DNA of 64,000 bases, from the NCBI GenBank assembly GCA_031761405.1, contig JASEVX010000005.1:34476869-34540868 (forward strand), in the 5' to 3' direction. This document shows, one piece after another, positions 1 through 13,174 of this stretch. Positions within the stretch are counted from its first letter, which is position 1. Every line of letters starts with the position of its first letter. Under the pieces are notes generated by a model. The model was given only the letters and a program-made list of their open reading frames with translations. It did no database searches and had not been told where the DNA came from. This DNA comes from Serripes groenlandicus. Lineage: Eukaryota; Mollusca; Bivalvia; Cardiida; Cardiidae. The position numbers and the translations under genes are program-made.

Positions 1-365
1 TACGTCTGAATTATTGTATCGGATCTTCAACGAAGCAAAAACAATGTCGACCTTAATCTTTCGTTTATCATACTAAGCATATATTTATGTAAAACTTGTC
101 TAATTTTAATACGACAAATCAACAAATATATATACCATAGTCTAGTAATGTACTAAGATCGAGGGGCATGTAAAAAAGATATCTTCCGAGACCGAAGTTC
201 GAGAGAGATATCAAATTTTCCACCGCCGAGTAGACAATACAAAGCCACATTTCGCTCTTTCAACCCTTATTTTTCCTTTAATTCTTTCAGTACATGTTGA
301 TTGGTTAAAAAACAGGGATCGTGGCTGTTTTACCTTATATGGCTATATGTAGGAATGTATAACTT
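1..365. other. AT-rich non-coding stretch
   Basis: I see no open frame of note, RNA gene or recognisable repeat here. Confidence 0.5.
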
Positions 366-718
366 TTAAACCAGAATAAAAATAAAATATGCATTTTTTT
401 TATTTCTAAAATAAAGAAATAACACAAACATTATGATTGGTGTTTGGAACCACGCCCCATACCGCATTTCCAATAATGTGAATTCATATTTCAATGACGT
501 CTCTTCATATTTCAATGACGTCACATCATATTTCACTGAAGTATAATAACCAAACGGAATTTTAATCGTCGTGGTTGAATCTGCTTGTAATTGCGAAGCC
601 GGAAAATGTGCAGGTATATAATTAGAGCCTGTAATAATGACGGATTCATGCGAAACTCTGACAATGTACTTATACGACTGATTTATGTCAGCTCCCTTTG
701 AGAGCACTAGATCTAAAA
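366..718 (-). CDS. weak candidate exon, unknown protein
   Basis: An open frame of about 113 codons on the minus strand has no ATG; it opens at a GTG. Just upstream on that strand is a pyrimidine-rich run ending in TTTTTAG, which would serve as a splice acceptor, and the frame stays open from there. The first 55 residues have a mixed, protein-like composition. The remainder contains three short copies of a TTTCA(A/C)TGA-type motif (about 487-538) and ends in a hydrophobic stretch, which looks less like conserved coding sequence. I recognise no domain. It could be an internal or terminal exon of a host gene, or chance. Confidence 0.2.
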
Positions 719-1049
719 ACAGGACGGGTCAACACGACACATTTCGATATTTTCGAATTGGTGAAAAAGCTGCCTTACACGTATAATCATATAAAGAAAG
801 ATGAATTGATGCCACTGAGATGTTCTGCAGACGACATAGATTTTTTAAAACGTCATAATGTCGGATAAAATAGGTTGTTAAAATAACTGAATAACCGGTT
901 GAATTCTAAATGAGATGGTTTTCATGTAACAGTCAGCGCGGATTTAATATTCCAAGGAATTCGACAGGGCGTACATGCAATATAGCTGGCTTCTCCCCGT
1001 CGAGAGGACAACGTACACAGCTTTACAATGTACCACTTATAACCTGTAA

Positions 1050-1963
<914 letters not shown>

Positions 1964-2180
1964 CTTAACTCTTTCACTTCCGAATTTAACAAAGTCAACC
2001 CTTCCGTGTTGAAAATTGGACCACTTCATTGTTCGTCCAATAGGAAACTTTGTAAGAATGTAATCTCTAAGTCGCTAAGTCGCCTTTATTTCAGGAGAGA
2101 TAATTCGTCACGAGCTGTCTCACCTGAATCTGGCATTGTTTGCAAAAGTCATTAATTGCCTTTGGCATCGAAAGAATTAA
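1964..2180 (+). mobile_element. TTAA-flanked MITE, second family (T2)
   Basis: A 217-bp block bounded by TTAA at both ends, with CTCTTTC just inside the left end and GAAAGAA just inside the right. The same block occurs in inverse orientation at 28467-28683, also 217 bp and also between TTAA tetranucleotides. No open frame. The TTAA flanks suggest a piggyBac-type non-autonomous element. Its interior is unrelated to the abundant T1 MITE of this window. Confidence 0.6.
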
Positions 2181-2709
2181 TGCCACAATATATGGATTGA
2201 CGATTGAATGAGCATTTGATATGGGAAGAAGGTTCACGTTGTGTGGACAATGTCGATTCTCAGATCAGCATGTGCATCCGCAGTTGTGCAATCCGCAAGT
2301 TGAGCCTACTTACACGAGATTGTCATAAGCTTCTGACAGAGTATGTGTATTATGATAACACGGAGCAGTGTAACAGTCTGCTATGCACCTTCACTGTTCA
2401 TAAATGTTAACTAGTAGCCTTTTTCCCCATGAACGGATTCAATTAAATATTTAAGAACATGTCCTAAGCACTTTGTCTAGAGTTGGTGTACTATTTCATT
2501 AACGAACTCAAATTGATCCTTCTTAAATGGAAATGTCATTATACAGATATTTATATCCTGGGTCACGTTTTCTAACAATGCGTAAGTTTTGCATAAATCA
2601 ACGTAAATTCTCAACTAACGAAAGAAATAAAAATTGCGTACGTGCGCTTTATCCAGCAATATTTTTTTTATTTTATTTTTTTCTTAGTCGTAAAATCTTC
2701 GTAACTCTC
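2181..2709. other. non-coding stretch without recognised features
   Basis: Short open frames only, none with a recognisable protein, and no repeat matched elsewhere in the window. Confidence 0.4.
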
Positions 2710-2734
2710 CGTTTGTAGGTAACATTCGCGCTTC

Positions 2735-2850
2735 ACGCGCATCTGGCGACATTTAACGCATTTGCTGCAGCAGACGACAGTTTGAAACATTGTAGGAAAA
2801 GAGGGATTACTCGGAACACACAGGTGCTCAAACATGTTTTCAAGTCATCC
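2735..2850. mobile_element. degenerate T1 MITE fragment
   Basis: Carries the T1 hallmark CTGCAGCAGACGAC followed by a GAAACATTGTaGgAAAA-like core. The hairpin centre and the second arm are largely lost. Confidence 0.5.
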
Positions 2851-3825
2851 TACACGTAAAATGCTTCATTGGATGAAACATCTATTGAAACAAAACCTAG
2901 AAGTGTGGCCCCGTGCATATTACGTCCGTACAACTGTATGTGTTTTAGAATCAGAGATATGCCATACTTCATTTCGTTTTTCCCTCGTGAATGCGTTTTA
3001 TTGAAGGGAAGCGTCTTAACACTAAAAACGTCCTAACTGTTTCCCTCATACACTTTTAGACGTCATTTGACGCCTAAGCATCAGTCGACATGAGTAAATG
3101 TGTTGAATAAATAAAGTGAAATTGATCGAAATGAGCAGTTTATTCATTTCCGACAATATTCCCAAGTCGGTATGAAATCACACTGCCAATTTTCACATAG
3201 TTACAATATTGTGCCCACCTTTTCCTCACAGCAGATGACTCTTGAAATACCATATCAGGTAAACGGTTAAACTACACTGGAGCATCGCTTCAAAGTAATC
3301 CCTTTAGAGACAGGAAGAAACTTCAAAATCAAAACTGACAAGATATACATTGAACTTTGTTTAAAGTATAATCGTTACATTTCAAGTGTCTACTTTTGGA
3401 AAGTATCTACAACATCTTAGTTTTCATCGTATGCATCGTATGCAGCGAAGCAATGTCTTACAACTTGAATTGGTTATGTTCGGTGTCTGCTGCCGGCATG
3501 GTAATAGTGAACAAACACTCGCCTCAAATGTGAGGGGAGGATCACGCCCGGGACTTGTGTCTCAATAGGTCGGATGTGGACCTCTGAACAACTGATTGTA
3601 GCAGGCTTGTATTGGAGTTGTGATGAAAGTAGTTTAATCATATGACTGTCAACATTAATTGCAAACGTCACTCAGACCTCTACACTCGGAGATACCTTGT
3701 CAATCAAATTCAGATCAATCGTTTATTTTGTTTAAGTCTCAAATTATGATACATGAAAATAACAATATCATCTACAAAATATTCAAATACACATAATGTC
3801 ACTTGATAGAGGGGGATGGGTGACA
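2851..3825. other. non-coding stretch without recognised features
   Basis: No gene, RNA gene or window-wide repeat recognised. Confidence 0.4.
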
Positions 3826-4544
<719 letters not shown>

Positions 4545-4724
4545 AATTCCATATTATCAGATGTAAAGATCGAATGTTCGTATAGCCAAGTATCCTCTAT
4601 GTACATCAAACAAAGAACATTCACGACGGTGTCATGTTTATGTTTTTTTTGCAAGTGCAGCCATTTCATTTTCCGCAAAATAAATATTTATACATCAAGG
4701 AGGAATCCGTTATAATAGAACAAC

Positions 4725-4977
4725 GTTTCCACGAGAAAACCAACATTATGGACTAAGCGTAATGTATCGATCAAGATCACCCTTCGCAGTTTACGAAGGC
4801 TAATCAGGGCCGACACATTCCGTTGTCAGGGGGGTAGAGGTATAGAGGAATGATTTCTAAAAACGAAAATCCACAGGAGGCGAAAACAATTTGTCCTAGT
4901 TACCTTGTGCGGCATGATAAGGCTGATCCGGGTCGAATCATTACGCTGAGTCCGTAATGTTGGTTTTCTCGTGGAAC
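4725..4977. mobile_element. palindromic MITE, family M3
   Basis: Inverted ends of about 24 bp: GTTTCCACGAGAAAACCAAC on the left, matched on the right by GTTGGTTTTCTCGTGGAAC. Inner arms carry TATCGATCAAGATCA-like and GATCCGGGTCGA-like sequence. The same family is at 18571-18835 and, with its outer ends lost, at 48658-48922. No coding capacity. Confidence 0.75.
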
Positions 4978-5874
4978 AGGTCAAATGGATTAGTAAAACG
5001 AGTGTTTTGTTTATGACGCTATTTTGGCGGGCATTCAAGTTAGCTTTTATGGTTAGCATTTCCTTGGCAAATTCCCGATAAATAATGAAGTTTATTTATA
5101 TCAACTAGAAAAAGAAATATGATAAAATGGATGAGAAAGGCTTGTGGACAAGGATTGGTTATTTCAACAGATATATGAAACACGATGTTTTAATATTCGT
5201 TCTTTAGTTTTCTTTATTTGAGAAGAAAACAAGAAACGCTGTAAGGCCTATCTGTAATTAATAGGTAAAATTGTATTGTTTTTATCTTAACATTACATTC
5301 CTCCTTTGTCTTATTAAAAGTAGATGCATTTGCAAACAAATTAACATTTTTAAAAATCCTAATATGTTTACATCCTTTTCTACATACAACAAATATAATG
5401 TAAACGACTTTTATAACACACATAGTCAAACATTTAAAACATCTTTGTATAATGTAAGTAAAACTATTGAGTACAGTTGAACAATCTTACTGCAAAATGA
5501 GCATTTGCTCATTATGATAAATTTCCCACGTTTGACGCAATGTTTTCGGCAGTCCCCTTCATTAAAACTTTCAAAATGCAGAGTCCACGATGAAAAACTA
5601 CAAATTATATTTAATGATGATACCATTTGCGGAAGTTTAGCGGAATTAGCGTCGAAGAAACACTTCATCATTGTAAAACTCACTTCCTGCTGTGCGCGTC
5701 ATTAAAGTTGCACTGTCTATCTTGTTATCTCGATGTTCAACTATTAGTCAAACATATATAGTATCAATGTAAAATATAATTGATTGCTTGTATTGTGTTT
5801 TTACGCCACGTTCAACACTGTTTATGATATATCACGGTTTGGCCTGACTCAGTTACGAGTACGACTTGTCAATT
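4978..5874. other. non-coding stretch without recognised features
   Basis: Several overlapping 60-85 codon open frames on both strands around 5214-5705, none with a recognisable protein. Confidence 0.4.
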
Positions 5875-5960
5875 TATCCTGATAACAGTCAATCAGTCGT
5901 TATGCCACTGAACCCTGCAACCATGAGAACCTAGGAGGGCAGCCATTACTACCATTTTAA
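5875..5960 (-). mobile_element. SINE fragment (family S2)
   Basis: Matches part of the body of the SINE at 18370-18556, including CAGTCGTTATGC and CATTACTACCAT. The tRNA-like head is not recognisable. Confidence 0.45.
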
Positions 5961-6034
5961 AATACTTATAGCAAGAACTACTACAAATAATATTTGATGA
6001 TGATGGTCATTTGCGGAAGTTCACCGGAATAAGC

Positions 6035-6230
6035 GTTTACCTTTTTCGTTATACAGCAACTCTGCAGCGGACGTTTCAAAAACACTTATAGACCATTTCT
6101 ATAAATGAAAGTGTTATTACTAAATTCAGTTAAAAACATTGTGACAAAAAAGAGAACTTTTTTCCACAATGTTTGCAAATGCCGTCTGCTGCGTTGCGTC
6201 ACACTGCGTCTGCAAGTGGGAAAGTGTTAA
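6035..6230 (+). mobile_element. T1 MITE copy, diverged
   Basis: Has CTGCAGCGGACG, a central AACATTGTGACAAAA / CCACAATGTTTGCAAA inverted pair, and ends in GGGAAAGTGTTAA. The central AGAAATTGC hairpin has decayed. Confidence 0.75.
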
Positions 6231-6900
6231 GAAACACGAGATTATTTCTTAACAACGAATAATGGCTTGATCACAAGTTAATTGCTAAGCCATTATCCCA
6301 TTTGTATTGATTGATTGTATAATTGCGTTTCAGCTAAAACAAAGAGGAACCATATTCGTGTCTAGATGCGTGAAAGAATATCAGCGATAAAAACCTCGAG
6401 CTAACACTTCTAACACGCTCTCACAAATGCTGAATATAGCTCACTTAATGCTTTTTAAAGTTCGATAGATGTCAAACACTATACTATATTGCTCAAGGGT
6501 AATTTCCATCTTAAACAACGATTTAGGTCATTAAGGATGTAAATCGATAATAGAATCAGATTATTCCCGACGTGAAAAGAAGCATTAAATGAAGTTCACT
6601 GCTATAATAAAGGATAAGCTGTGTCTGTGATAATCATATAACTAACTTGGAAAATATAAATCTAAATTAACGTAAAGCGGGCAATAACGACATTTTCATT
6701 AGTGTTTTATTCATAAACAATAGCAATTACAAATAGGCATACGATCATCGATTCAGGAAAATCAACCGTATCACATTTGCGATCAGTGTAGATCAAGATC
6801 ACTCTGCGAATCCCAGCAGTAGATGGTCTTGTTATGCACTGTTCGATTATTAGTACACACTTCCTTTGATTTGCAGAGTACATTAAATTTTAATAGTTGT
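6231..6900. other. non-coding stretch without recognised features
   Basis: AT-rich sequence with no gene-like open frame or recognised repeat. Confidence 0.4.
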
Positions 6901-7003
6901 AATTTAATCGTTTTCTACACTCGTAACAAAAGGTGAAATTTAATCGTTTTCTACACTTGTAACAAAAGGTGAAATATAATCGTTTTCTACACTTGTAACA
7001 AAA
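6901..7003. repeat. three tandem copies of a 36-bp unit
   Basis: TAATCGTTTTCTACAC recurs at 6905, 6941 and 6977, each followed by a CTTGTAACAAAAGG-like segment. The period is 36 bp. Confidence 0.9.
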
Positions 7004-7929
7004 GCGTTAAGATTGGCTTGTGTACGCACAGTGTATTAATTCATATATTTGTAGCAGGAATACATATTGAGCTGATTCGGATCTTTACTTTTACATTTCG
7101 GTTGAATTTCAATTCCAATTACATGTAAAGGTGAAGATCTGAATAGTTTTAATTGCATTGTAACTCATCTAGATCTATACTGTTTGCTAGGTACATGTTT
7201 TGATCTGCACTGTTTGCTACATACATGTACACATTCAATCATAATGCAATATTTGTAACAGTGATCTATGTCTTCACTTATTGTTAATTACTTACACTGT
7301 GGTCAATCCAGTACACTTTGCAGTAGTGTTTATTTAGGTTGTATTGAGACTCATTGCGGCTATTGTTGCTATAATTATTATCAATACCAAGGAAGGCATA
7401 CTTTCCTTATGAACATGATGAATTTTTATGTTGAAATGCATTGAGGAGCGTTACATAAGGTAACAGATTAGTTTATAAGCACTTTGGGTATGGTTCATTT
7501 AATTACTATTTTGTAAGGGCCCTCTTTTTGGAGGTTTCCCTGCATGAAATTGTTGTGAACATACCCTGTTGTAATACTATAAAAGGCACCAGAAACGGTC
7601 ATTTGGGGGCTGGTTCAAGGATACGTAAAGGTAACTTTCACCTATTGTTTCAGAATCATGCTCCATTTTTAGAGACCTTTTATTTAGGCTTTCTTTTTCC
7701 ACTAACATAATGATTTTAGTTTAATAATATTTGCAGTAGAACAAACAATAAAACACATGACCTAAAATTACTCTTCCTTTTTATTTTCCGAATCTGGGTA
7801 TATAATCATTCCCCCTTAAGGGCCTGGACCCGTTGTAGACACATTATAGGACTATTACCTAGCGTTAATAATTGCATTTGATCATGTTTCGTGTTTCTTT
7901 TAAACTTGCTTTAAAACTTAGTAGTTTTT
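7004..7929. other. non-coding stretch without recognised features
   Basis: Includes a short duplicated GATCTGCACTGTTTGCTA-like phrase near 7172-7225. No gene recognised. Confidence 0.4.
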
Positions 7930-8140
7930 TTAGCTCGACTATTCGAAGAATATGAGAGCTATAACAGTCACTTGTGCGTCGGCGTTGGCGTTGCAACTTT
8001 GGATAAATTTTGAAACTTCACTCACTTATAGGACATCATCAAATGACCTTGCAGGACCAGTCCCATAACTCTATATCAGATTTTGACACAATTATGCGCC
8101 TTTTCGAACTTAAAATTTTAGTTAGAGTTGTGCATGCATG
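7930..8140 (-). mobile_element. Helitron-like element fragment, 3' end
   Basis: Read on the minus strand this ends in a hairpin (ATATTCTTCGAATAGT), then CGAGCTAA. The end matches that of the full element at 60137-61614 (hairpin, CGAG, CTAA), and a CGCCAACGCCGACGC-like run lies inside it as it does there. The inner boundary is uncertain. Confidence 0.5.
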
Positions 8141-8829
8141 TTGACATTCCTTATTGTGGGATGATGGGCTTCCTGCAGTGATTCACTCTTTAATAAAAAA
8201 ATTAGGGAGTGAAACATATTTGACCAAAGTAATTATCTGGAGCTCTGTATCACAGAGATGCCAACAGATTGGTGTAAGTATCGTTGTGCAATTCTATTTG
8301 TTTCCTTAAGATGATAGAAGAAAAATAAAATTACAAATAACACTTAAATGCACACAGGGAAATCTCACCCTTTTGTCTCCGTTTCCAACTTGAAAACGAT
8401 GTTCTAATTATGGACCATTAATTTATATTTATCAGCCATTCGGGCAAAGGTGCGCATCAAAATGCTTGTTTTATCAAGAAAGGCGTCTATTTGTGGGAAA
8501 GGGTTTTAAGTATGCTTGTCATTATCTATTTTTGTTACCATCTGCAACATGTTTGTCATGATGCATTTGATTTATCATGGTATTCATGCCATTACAGTAT
8601 TGTCTATTCTTACTTGACATCTAACCCTTCCGATGGGATAAAGTCAGGTCTCCAGAATTGATTCATTGGTATCACTTAATCTTGATGAACTTTATTATTT
8701 GAGGGACACATTGTGTATAACTAGTGGAGAAAAAACAAAATACATAACTGCATCAGTCAAAATCATCCACGGGAACTCCCGTATCCAAAGATCGATTGTT
8801 TTGGGGGGAGCTTTTTCATGATGTTTTCT
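8141..8829. other. non-coding stretch without recognised features
   Basis: No open frame or repeat recognised. Confidence 0.4.
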
Positions 8830-9408
8830 TTAAATTGGCTGTTGTTTATTTACCACGTCATCGATTAAAGTATTAAAAACGTATTCTGCTATTGCAGAAC
8901 TCAGCAGTTCTTCCATTTTTATATATTTTATTAACGAACCAGGTTTAATTGGTTGTGCGTACGGATCTTTTTCGCTTGGAGCAGACATTATTTGTGTATA
9001 AATTCCGAAGCGTGAGAACTCGTTGTTCCGTAAGAACTGCACATACCGGTGAAGTAGGCGAATTACATACGGTGTTAGGGTAATTTATTCGACCGCGATT
9101 ATATTTAACGATCGGGATTTCCATGGAAAATGCGTCACTTTCATTTTGTCTTATGATTAAAACGACGCACAGAAAATGTTCCATATTCGTTATTCCGGAT
9201 TTAAATGCATGATACGACGAACAGCAAATAGTTTCATTCGTTTGTCCTGCATTTCAATGCGGCAGGGTCTTTGAAAGACCCTGAATGCGGTGATCATGTA
9301 TTCACGCACCTTATCTGGAGCTCTGCAGATACATTGCTCTACAGCGTTGGGTCGAAGGTCAGGTTTGCTAGCGTTACATAATGGGCACCTGTTAACTACG
9401 TCACTCAC
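8830..9408 (-). pseudogene. degenerate coding-like segment, unknown family
   Basis: Three minus-strand open frames follow one another. 9408-9190 (72 codons, opened by GTG) contains a Cys-Pro-Leu-Cys and a Cys-Ile-Cys motif. 9184-8945 is the second, and 9042-8830 is the third, which contains a charged, protein-like C-terminal stretch. Their residue composition is more protein-like than that of neighbouring open frames, but reading them as one protein needs at least two frame changes and crosses stops. It abuts the left target duplication of the hAT-like element. It may be a decayed transposon gene or a chance run. Confidence 0.22.
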
Positions 9409-9444
9409 TAGTCAATGGGCGTACAACTCAAAATTCATACATGC

Positions 9445-9452
9445 CTACAGAC
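9445..9452. repeat. left 8-bp target-site duplication
   Basis: CTACAGAC, repeated exactly at 16399-16406, on the outer sides of a pair of inverted ends. Confidence 0.85.
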
Positions 9453-9848
9453 TAGGGATGGCAGCGATTAATCGGTTACCCGGTTAACCGTATGTTTTTC
9501 GATTAATCGGTTAGTAATTCAAGTAACCGAGTACTCGGAAAAATAGATAACATATATACACAGTTGCATTTCACTTTTTGTTTTTTTTTCAATTTATCAC
9601 ACGTATCTGACCAGAAGTTAATTATTCACACATCGAGAAATGTTTAAATAACTCTCTCAAATAATCTCTCAAATAATTTTATTAGGCAAGTCGGCACTAA
9701 ATGTGCCATTGGCCATACAAAATACATACAAAATGGTTGAACATGCACAAAACATGACTACAAAATACCATCACATACATAACAAAACTATTCATATATA
9801 CATTATAACATCATTAGTAATAGTAAAAGGTTTTTCTGTGGTTATGAT

Positions 9849-11395
9849 TCAAATAGCAGGTATCGATATAAGATCCCTCCTCATATTTGAAGCTTCATTA
9901 ATAAATCTTGCAAGACTACTTTGTACATTTCTATTTTTAGTTGACATTAATTGCGAAAATTTAAACAATGTTGGAAAAGACGGTTTAAAATACTTTATTC
10001 TTAAATCTCTTAATGAGGGACATGTCAAGACAAAGTGGTATTCACTTTCTAATGAAAGTGTGTTGCATAATTCACAGTATCGTTCATTTCTCGCAATATT
10101 TGTATATCTACCAATTTCAATAGCTAGCTTATGATCCGATATACGTATTTTTGTCAAACAAATTCTTAATCTATCATTTTTGATATTTTCTAGGTAGGAT
10201 TCGAATTCAAAAGTCGTTTTAAAATCTTTATAGTAATTTAGTTTAGATGAACTATTGATGTCTGAAAACCACTTTTGAATAAATTGATCCCTCATACGGT
10301 TCTTAATTATTGGAAAATAATTGCAGTCTGGATCAAAATATGTCCAAACAAAAGATAATCCCAAATCTGATAATTGCTGTTTAATTCTATAAACCCAGCT
10401 TGTTTTTAAATTTAAAAGATGGACACAACTGTCGTTGTACACATCGCTCAAACTTATTATTGATGAACGCTTCACTTTAAGCCAGTATTTAAGTGATTTT
10501 TCCAAGCATATGATAGAAAGGGGGAATCGACCGAGTTCACCCAAAACAGCATTATTGGAACTTTGTTTACGGACTCCTAAAATTATTTTGCAAAATCTGA
10601 TATGAAGACTATCTACGTCTTTGCACTTGTATATCCCCCATACCTCGGCCCCATACAGAATAATAGGTGTAACCAATTTATCAAATAATGATAACTTTGT
10701 TTTAATGTCCATTGGTACACGTTTGAATATTGATAATAAACTATACATGGCCTTCATTGCTTGGTCATGTAGACTCTTAACAGCTAATGAAAAGTTGCCG
10801 GTTCTATAAAACCTAACGCTTAAATAACAAAAATTATCTACTAAATCTAGACGTTCGCCATTTATGGACCATTCCAAATCATTATGGCTAAGACGCTTCT
10901 CAAAAATGCAAATTTTAGTTTTATTAACGTTGATTTTAAGACCCCATTTCCTCGAATACTCATGGATTTTATCCAATTGTAACTGCAGGCTTATACCATC
11001 CGTTGAAAACACCGCAATATCATCAGCGAACAAGAGCAGGTATAATGTTAGTAGATTTAAGTCATTTACAGTTAGATTATTAATTACATTACTGTCGCTT
11101 ATATCGTTTATAAATAATAAAAACAATATTGGTGACATAGGCTCACCTTGTTTCAAACCTAGCATAATATCGAAAAACTCCGAATAATGCCTATCCGAAT
11201 GAGTTTTTATGCAAGCTGAGACATTTCTATAAATACTTTTTAAAACAGTTACAAACTTTGAACTTACACCAAGTTGTAATAATTTAAGCCAAAGCGCGTC
11301 CCTGTTTATGGTATCGAAACATTTTTCATAGTCAATGAAGGCACAAAATAACTTTTCTTTCTTAGCAATCATCTTTTGAATTATATTATGTAAAA
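9849..11395 (-). pseudogene. LINE reverse transcriptase core and C-terminus
   Basis: The minus-strand frame is open for about 515 LINE codons; about 20 further codons upstream belong to the 313-bp insertion. It has the reverse transcriptase motif A (FIDYEKCFDTI, about residues 40-50 of the open frame), the LKQGEPMSPILF segment (101-112) and the catalytic FADD box (143-146). A thumb-like region with GAEVWG follows. Near the C-terminus is a C-x2-C...H-x4-C pattern (CELC ... HFVLTC), as in many LINE ORF2 proteins. In an active element this would copy the LINE RNA at a nicked chromosomal target. Here it has lost its own start and the N-terminal part of its domain. Confidence 0.9.
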
Positions 11396-11614
11396 CAAGA
11401 AACCGCTGAAGACGGTAAGGCCGGATTGTCGGCAATTTGACCTTGAAAATCGACAAACTAAGGTCAAGGTCAAAGTAACAATAGAAATCAATAGAACTTG
11501 TTACTGGTTACCTTCAGGCAAAGTTTCAAGTTTGCAACCCTTTCTTGTGCTGAGATTTTGCTTAACCAGAAACTTTAACCATTTTGCCTAACCTAAAACT
11601 TTAACCAAAATGTT

Positions 11615-11653
<39 letters not shown>

Positions 11654-11708
11654 GGACAGACGGACATCGCCAATCTATAGACCGGAATTGCTTAAGCAAT
11701 CCGGCCAA
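11396..11708 (+). mobile_element. 313-bp Helitron-like insertion in the LINE
   Basis: The LINE frame resumes correctly if this block is removed, which fixes its limits to within about 5 bp. It begins CAAGAAACCGCTGAAGACGG, where ACCG...CGGT can pair, followed by GGCCGGATTG. The inverse, CAATCCGGCC, lies at the far end behind a stem-loop around TTGCTTAAGCAA. It contains a (GACA)n tract at 11617-11666. The start motif, the hairpins and the inner inverted repeat are like those of the larger Helitron-like elements here, although the last bases are CCAA and not CTAA. A TAAAA at both edges could be read as a target duplication, but removing one copy would shift the LINE frame. Confidence 0.6.
11617..11666. 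repeat. (GACA)n microsatellite
   Basis: GACAGACAGACA run bordered by GACGGACA variants, inside the 313-bp insertion. Confidence 0.9.
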
Positions 11709-13174
11709 TAAAAATGCAATCGATGGTACCTCTTCCATCTCTAAACCCGAACTGGGAGTTATCATATATGTTTTCCCGCTCACACCATGTATTTAGGCGA
11801 TTACGCAAGCAGAGTGAGAACATTTTAGCCATAGTACTTATCAAGGTAATCCCTCTATAATTACTCGGGTTGTCTTTGTCACCCTTTTTATGGATTGGGA
11901 CAATTACACCCTTTGTCCATTGGTCAGGGTAAACACCAGTGTCCAAAATTACATTAAAAATTCGAACAAGATAAGGACTTATAATAATATTAGCATCTAT
12001 AAAAAAGTCTGCCGGAATACTATCTAAACCCGGGCTTTTGTTACGTTTTAAGGACGATATAACTCTCGTCACTTCGTCAATTGTAAATGGCTTATCCAAG
12101 TCCTCAATGAATATAACATTTTCTAGATTGGGATCTGTCGCACCGAATTGTAAGTCGCCCCTACCACTGTTTGCTAAATCTGAAAAGTGATTAAGAAAAT
12201 CCTGCTTTGTGATTGAATTATCATCTTTTATCAACTTGTCTCGGTTAATAAGTTTCCAAAAATTTCTAGGGTTTGTACGACTCATTTCAGAAATTTTAGT
12301 CTTCTGTTCATTATTATAAATTCGTTTACATTTTCTTCGAATATTACAATATTTTTTTCTAGCCAATAGAAAATGATTAAGATTTTCATTAGATTTATTA
12401 AGTTTATATTTCTTTCTGCATTTAAAGAATTCTGATTTAGCTTGAACACAGTCACCGTTAAACCACTGGGGTTTATGTTGCCTGTTTGAGCCATTATCAT
12501 TAACAGTGATCGTTTTACCAAAACATTTACTGCATGTAGTATGAACAATAGTCGAAAAGCTTTCAATACATTGATCAATCACAATATCACTGCTCTCTAA
12601 TTGCATAACAATGTTTTCAATGGAATCTATGTTAGAATTCAGCTCTTGTATAAATAGCTCTTTATTACAGTCATTCCAAATGATTTTATCAAAAGTACTT
12701 CTTTCTTTTTGTTTCATGTTAAACTCAGCACATATTTTTAGTTTAAAAGACAGAGAACAATGATCCGAAAATTCATTTAAATCTAATATTTCAAAGTCTT
12801 TAATGTTTTCAAAGTTAGACCATTTAGTTATGACATAATCGACGATACTTTTACCAACTACCTCTCTTCTAAGAGAAAAGCATGTAAAATCACCATTCTC
12901 TAATCTGCCGTTAACTATAAGCAAGTCGTGCTGTTTACAAAGTGTTAATAACTTCTTTCCAAAGTTATTGACATGCAAATCGGACGACTTTCTTAACTTG
13001 AAAGAATCCGGTGTTTGTAGTAATGGTAAATCGACAAATCGCTGCATATCAAGATTCTCTACAAAATCTGAATCTACACCGACACGGCTGTTAAAATCCC
13101 CCGTGAGAAACACTTCACCACAATTACTGAAATGTAATATATCGTCGCTTATATCATCAAAGAAATCATATTCA
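11709..13174 (-). pseudogene. LINE endonuclease C-terminal part and start of RT
   Basis: Part of a 512-codon minus-strand open frame. Its first 18-19 codons come from the adjoining Helitron-like element and are not LINE protein. Endonuclease motifs follow in order: TGDFNSRVG (about residues 43-51), SIVDYVI (128-134) and SDHCSLSF (155-162), the Asp and His signatures of APE-type nucleases. A lysine-rich linker leads to the N-terminal reverse transcriptase block (GVIVPIHKKGD, then NYRGI and FGFR), which is cut off by the 313-bp insertion. Confidence 0.88.

Noticed and set aside
9703..10134. 143-codon plus-strand open frame
   Set aside because: Lies antisense to the C-terminal part of the LINE protein and has no features of its own.
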